A stretch of 64,000 nt of DNA from Acinetobacter lactucae (GTDB lineage Bacteria > Pseudomonadota > Gammaproteobacteria > Pseudomonadales > Moraxellaceae), in NCBI RefSeq assembly GCF_001605885.1, contig NZ_LRPE01000010.1:62001-126000 (forward strand), written 5' to 3'. Position 1 is the first letter of the stretch, and each line of letters starts with the position of its first letter. Both the position numbers and the translations under genes were made by a program. This document shows positions 60,461-64,000 of this stretch, piece by piece. Under the pieces are notes generated by a model. That model saw only the letters and a list, made by a program, of their open reading frames with translations, had not been told where the DNA came from and searched no databases.

Positions 60461-62350
60461 ATGGCTGTAATGGATACGGATAATATCATTGCAACATTGG
60501 AATCCCACGCAAATTTAAATGGAAGTAAGCTTGCTTTCGAATATTTAGGGCGTCAAACGGGTCGTATTCAGTCTCTTACATATAAAGATTTGAATGCGCG
60601 GGTTCAATATCAAGCTCAGGTATTAATGAATCTCGTAGACAGTGGTGATCGTGCTGTGTTGTTGTTCGAGCCTGGGCTAGATTTTATTGTATCGTTCTTT
60701 GCCTGTCTAAAAGCCAAAATTATCGCAGTACCAGTCAGTTTGCCGTTTAATCGTAATGGTTTTTCTAATATTTTGAATATTATGAATGACTGTGAGCCAA
60801 AGATAGTACTCACAACCAAAAAGATTCTTGAGATCTCAGGCCTGATCACCTTAAAAGCGCAAAATGAAAGTTTAATATTGCATGCCGTTGATGCCGAATT
60901 GCAACGTGACTTGGTAGAAAAAGATTTCCCGCATATTGATGAAGAAGATGTTTGCTTCCTTCAATACACTTCGGGGTCAACAGGATGGCCTAAAGGGGTA
61001 ATCGTTACCCATAAAAATATTATGGCAAATGAAGTCATGATTGCTGAAGCTTTTGGTACACAACCTCAAGATATTGGTTTTACATGGCTACCTGTCTATC
61101 ACGATATGGGACTGATTGGCTCAGTTTTACAAAGTGTTCATGTGGGTCTGACTTGTTATGTCATGTCGCCGCTGGATTTTATTCGTAAACCCCTAAAATG
61201 GCTGCAATTTATCAGTGAAAAAGGTGTAACGATTACTGGTGGGCCAAACTTTGCCTATGAATTATGTCTGCATCGCATTTCTGATGAGCAGGCGGCATCA
61301 CTTGATCTGAGTCGTTTACGTGTGTTGTTCAATGGTGCTGAGCCAATTAAGGCTCACGTCATGCAACGCTTCATGGAGAAGTTTAATACCCAGTCCAAAC
61401 TGAGAATAGATAGTTTCTTGCCATGTTATGGCTTGGCTGAAGTTACGCTCTTGGTCAGCGGTGTGACTGGTCCTCTCCATGCAATTTCAATTGATCGTGA
61501 CAAGTTAAATGCGAATTTGGTGGAGGCCAGCCAAGATCAGACCGCCGTGCAAGTGGTGAGCTGTGGCAAGATCTCACCATATATTGATTGCCGTATTGTT
61601 AATCCTCATACCCATAAAGAAGTAGCGGCTCATGAAGTCGGTGAAATCTGGTTAGCCGGTGAGAGCGTTACAGCAGGTTACTGGCAGAAGCCAGAGGTCA
61701 ATCAGGAAACCTTTGCGGCAACGATCATTAATGATGCGTGTGAGCCGAGTCAAGTGCATTACTTGAGAACTGGCGATATGGGTTTTGTCAAAGACGGAGA
61801 CCTGTATGTGACTGGCCGCCTTAAGGATGTAATTATCATCCGTGGCAAAAACTATTACCCACAAGATATCGAGTGTTCTGTCGAAACGGCGCATCCTGCT
61901 GTTCGTAAAGGCTGTGTTGCAGCAGTAAATGTTGCTGATTCTGAGGGTGTCACGGTTGTACTTGAGATCAAGAAGAAATCACTCGATAAGACTCTCAATT
62001 TTGAAGCCATTAGAACTCAGGTCAAGGAACAAGTGACAGCTGATATTGGCTTACCTGTCGACGGTGTCTATTTGCTGCATCAAGGCCGAATTAACAAAAC
62101 TACTAGCGGCAAAATCAGAAGAAGAAAAATTAAAGAGCAGATCGAACGTGGTCAATTGGTTTGTTTAACCCATCCAAACCGTAGAACGGTGATTGCTCGA
62201 AACTATGTCAAAAACGGCTTAGAAGTCATCCGTGATCGTGAGCAACGGGGGCAACTGATTCGTTATAGCTCCAATCTACTCAACTCAATGATCAAGGAAC
62301 GTGAAGTACGCACGCTGATTTTTAATCGCCTGAAAAGTGCTTTGTTTTAA
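60461..62350 (+). CDS. Fatty acyl-AMP ligase
   Basis: A 629-residue ANL-family enzyme of the fatty acyl-AMP ligase type: core LQYTSGSTGWPKGVIVTHKN (about residues 170-189), FTWLPVYHDMGLIGSVLQ, and C-terminal SGKIRRRKIKEQIERG. These ligases load activated fatty acids onto carrier proteins. In A. baumannii and relatives the gene after abaR starts a cluster that makes a lipopeptide-like product (acinetin-type) with an acyl-CoA dehydrogenase, a carrier protein and an NRPS; here two genes of that cluster are in view. Controlled by the lux box upstream. Confidence 0.88.
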   Translation: MAVMDTDNIIATLESHANLNGSKLAFEYLGRQTGRIQSLTYKDLNARVQYQAQVLMNLVDSGDRAVLLFEPGLDFIVSFFACLKAKIIAVPVSLPFNRNGFSNILNIMNDCEPKIVLTTKKILEISGLITLKAQNESLILHAVDAELQRDLVEKDFPHIDEEDVCFLQYTSGSTGWPKGVIVTHKNIMANEVMIAEAFGTQPQDIGFTWLPVYHDMGLIGSVLQSVHVGLTCYVMSPLDFIRKPLKWLQFISEKGVTITGGPNFAYELCLHRISDEQAASLDLSRLRVLFNGAEPIKAHVMQRFMEKFNTQSKLRIDSFLPCYGLAEVTLLVSGVTGPLHAISIDRDKLNANLVEASQDQTAVQVVSCGKISPYIDCRIVNPHTHKEVAAHEVGEIWLAGESVTAGYWQKPEVNQETFAATIINDACEPSQVHYLRTGDMGFVKDGDLYVTGRLKDVIIIRGKNYYPQDIECSVETAHPAVRKGCVAAVNVADSEGVTVVLEIKKKSLDKTLNFEAIRTQVKEQVTADIGLPVDGVYLLHQGRINKTTSGKIRRRKIKEQIERGQLVCLTHPNRRTVIARNYVKNGLEVIRDREQRGQLIRYSSNLLNSMIKEREVRTLIFNRLKSALF

Positions 62351-62382
62351 CCCTTACCCTCTAATCATTTGAGTGAAAATCC

Positions 62383-64000
62383 ATGTCACTTACGTCCAAT
62401 TTGCGGCAGTTTCAATCTGCTGCTCGTCTGGAGCAAATTTTAGGCTCCGTACATGATACTAATAACGATTTTTCTTGGTCCGCTGCCATCGAGCGTGATG
62501 AGAAGGAGCAATATCCTCAGCGTGCTGTTGATTTTCTGAATGCTGTGGGGATGAACCGCTTCTATGTACCTTCAGAGCTCGGAGGTCGCATGGAAATTGG
62601 GGAAGAGTTGCTGTATCTGCATCGTGTGTTGGCACGACGTGATCTAACAATCAATTCGACCTATAGCACGAATGCATGGTCTGTAATCGTATGGATCGGT
62701 GGTAATGCTAATCAATGCCAAAACATTGCTAGTCGAATTTTAAGTGGTGCCGCACCAGCGCTGGCTTATAGTGAGAAAGCGCATGGTGCCGATCTGTTAT
62801 CTAGTGAAGTGACTGCACAAGCTACCGAGAGCAAGTATGTTTTAAATGGTGAAAAATGGTCAATTAATCGCGCCACTTTAGGAGACTCTTTAAGTCTGAT
62901 CGCTAAAACATCGAATGATCGTGGACCACGTAGTTTGAGCGCATTCTGGCTTGATAAGCGTCATATGGCTTCTAAAGGAACATATAGTCTGAACCGCCTG
63001 CCAACAGTGGGCATGCGTGGTTTAGATATTAGTGGTATTGGCTTTAACAACGCTGAAATTCACAAAGATGCTTTGATCGGTGAAGAAGGCCAAGGGTTGG
63101 AACTTGGACTCAAAACCCTACAGGTAACGCGTGCATATTGTAGTAGTTTTTCGCTGGGAGCCGGCGATACGATGCTACGTATTGCGACCGAGTTCGCGAT
63201 CGAACGCGAGTTATATAACAAAAAAGTAATTAGCATTCCACTGGTGCGTGAGCAACTCGCTACAGCATATGCCTATTTGTTAGCGGCTGAAGTGTTATCA
63301 CTCGTTGGTGCACGTGGATTACACGTTTGTATTAATCAGTTCAGTACATGGTCACCAATCGTCAAAGTACTGGTGCCTGAATATGTAGAGTCACTTGCCA
63401 AGATCACGTCTTCAGTACTTGGGTCACGTTTCTTCTTAAGAAATGCTTATGCTGATGGAATGTATCAGAAAGCATTCAGAGACCATCTGATTGTTAGTGT
63501 TTTTGACGGTAGTAGCACCGTCTGTCTAGACAGTCTGAGTTTTCAGCTCAAATCTGCCAATAAAGGTCGTAGCAAAAAAGCTGACCATCTTAACCAAGCC
63601 GAAGCTAAAGCACGCTATCGCCAGTTGTATGACTTACAAGTGGAGACAGACGCTATTGATTTCCGTGAACTTGAGATTTTCAACCGTGATGGTGACTTAG
63701 TGATGGAGTCGCTGGGGACGATCATCGAGATGCTCAATGATTCCGAGGCCACCGTGGGGTTGTCTGCTGAAACGCTATCCACACTACGTGAGCGTGTAGA
63801 CCAGCTTATGGTTGAACAGCGTACATTAGATCAAAAAATTCAGGATTACTTTTCAAATTCTGAGCAAAGCAAAGAGTTTGAAACGTTGCGTTTTAGTCTC
63901 GCCCGAGGCTACGCCGAGCTGTTTGCCCGCATTGCTGTGCTGGGTTTCTGGGTCTTTAACCGCCCTAGTCTAAGACCTGCTTTACAGGATGGATCATGGC
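62383..64000 (+). CDS. Acyl-CoA dehydrogenase-like protein, partial
   Basis: Open frame from ATG 62383 to the window end, 539 residues so far and not closed. It reads MSLTSNLRQFQSAARLEQIL onward, with ALAYSEKAHGADLLSSEVTA, a substrate-loading region ISGIGFNNAEIHKDALIGEE and SVFDGSSTVCLDSL near residue 375. The fold is that of acyl-CoA dehydrogenases acting in polyketide/lipopeptide pathways, where they desaturate a carrier-bound chain. Starts 32 bp after the ligase. Confidence 0.85.
   Translation, partial: MSLTSNLRQFQSAARLEQILGSVHDTNNDFSWSAAIERDEKEQYPQRAVDFLNAVGMNRFYVPSELGGRMEIGEELLYLHRVLARRDLTINSTYSTNAWSVIVWIGGNANQCQNIASRILSGAAPALAYSEKAHGADLLSSEVTAQATESKYVLNGEKWSINRATLGDSLSLIAKTSNDRGPRSLSAFWLDKRHMASKGTYSLNRLPTVGMRGLDISGIGFNNAEIHKDALIGEEGQGLELGLKTLQVTRAYCSSFSLGAGDTMLRIATEFAIERELYNKKVISIPLVREQLATAYAYLLAAEVLSLVGARGLHVCINQFSTWSPIVKVLVPEYVESLAKITSSVLGSRFFLRNAYADGMYQKAFRDHLIVSVFDGSSTVCLDSLSFQLKSANKGRSKKADHLNQAEAKARYRQLYDLQVETDAIDFRELEIFNRDGDLVMESLGTIIEMLNDSEATVGLSAETLSTLRERVDQLMVEQRTLDQKIQDYFSNSEQSKEFETLRFSLARGYAELFARIAVLGFWVFNRPSLRPALQDGSW

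Overview
The window reads as chromosome of an Acinetobacter from the calcoaceticus-baumannii complex. The base composition is AT-rich. The gene order (lld-dld-tyrB-prp-acnD, then a vgrG locus, dadA-alr-cycA, the valine mms operon, abaI-abaM-abaR and an acyl-AMP ligase operon) and the AbaI, AbaM and AbaR proteins match what I remember of that group. Species level cannot be settled from the sequence alone.

Layout. 1-4607: lactate use (lldP partial, lldR, lldD, dld). 4656-5870 (-): aromatic aminotransferase. 6386-12006: methylcitrate pathway (prpR-like regulator, prpB, prpC, acnD). 12037-17387: accessory region built of single genes separated by copies of a ~210 bp repeat. 17500-19682: a second Nudix gene, a small lipoprotein, a probable structured RNA and a Sel1-repeat protein. 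19944-26126: VgrG, a putative papain-like effector, four lipoproteins in two paralogous pairs, and a membrane-anchored protein, forming a likely T6SS effector-immunity module. 26206-35567: SDR, TetR with MFS pump, DUF1003, pseudouridine synthase, RraB, NTF2-like protein, TonB receptor, DUF1624-like membrane protein. 35608-42377: Lrp regulator, dadA, alr, RidA and two tandem cycA paralogues. 42433-47750: a TetR-controlled amine-oxidation island bounded by a second, truncated copy of the neighbouring LysR gene end. 47751-57399: valine/isobutyrate degradation. 57540-64000: quorum sensing (abaI, abaM, abaR) and the start of a lux-box-bearing lipopeptide-type operon.

Most unusual part. Between acnD and about 17040 there are four full and one truncated copies of a repeat lying behind single, unrelated genes (zinc ribbon plus DUF4126, GNAT, Nudix, and others). 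On the minus strand every full copy keeps TTGGCG/T, exactly 17 bp, then TATGAT or TAATAT, although the spacer bases differ. About 130 bp further on lies a terminator hairpin with a T-run. I infer that each repeat is a small-RNA gene converging on the gene to its left and sharing a bidirectional terminator with it. Copies show base changes that keep hairpins paired, and most loops carry GGA. The array has rearranged: a DUF4126 gene end without its gene precedes one copy, and a second acnD 3' end with its terminator is fused to the truncated copy.

A recurring theme is duplicated 3' gene ends at borders of variable DNA (acnD, the mms-linked LysR gene, RidA beside cycA). This fits homology-assisted capture of foreign DNA or tandem duplication that leaves the resident gene intact. 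Local regulation is readable at several points: lux boxes before abaI and the acyl-AMP ligase operon, paired palindromes for the TetR/MFS pair, a shared motif before all three transcription units of the amine-oxidase island, and palindromes before the prp regulator.
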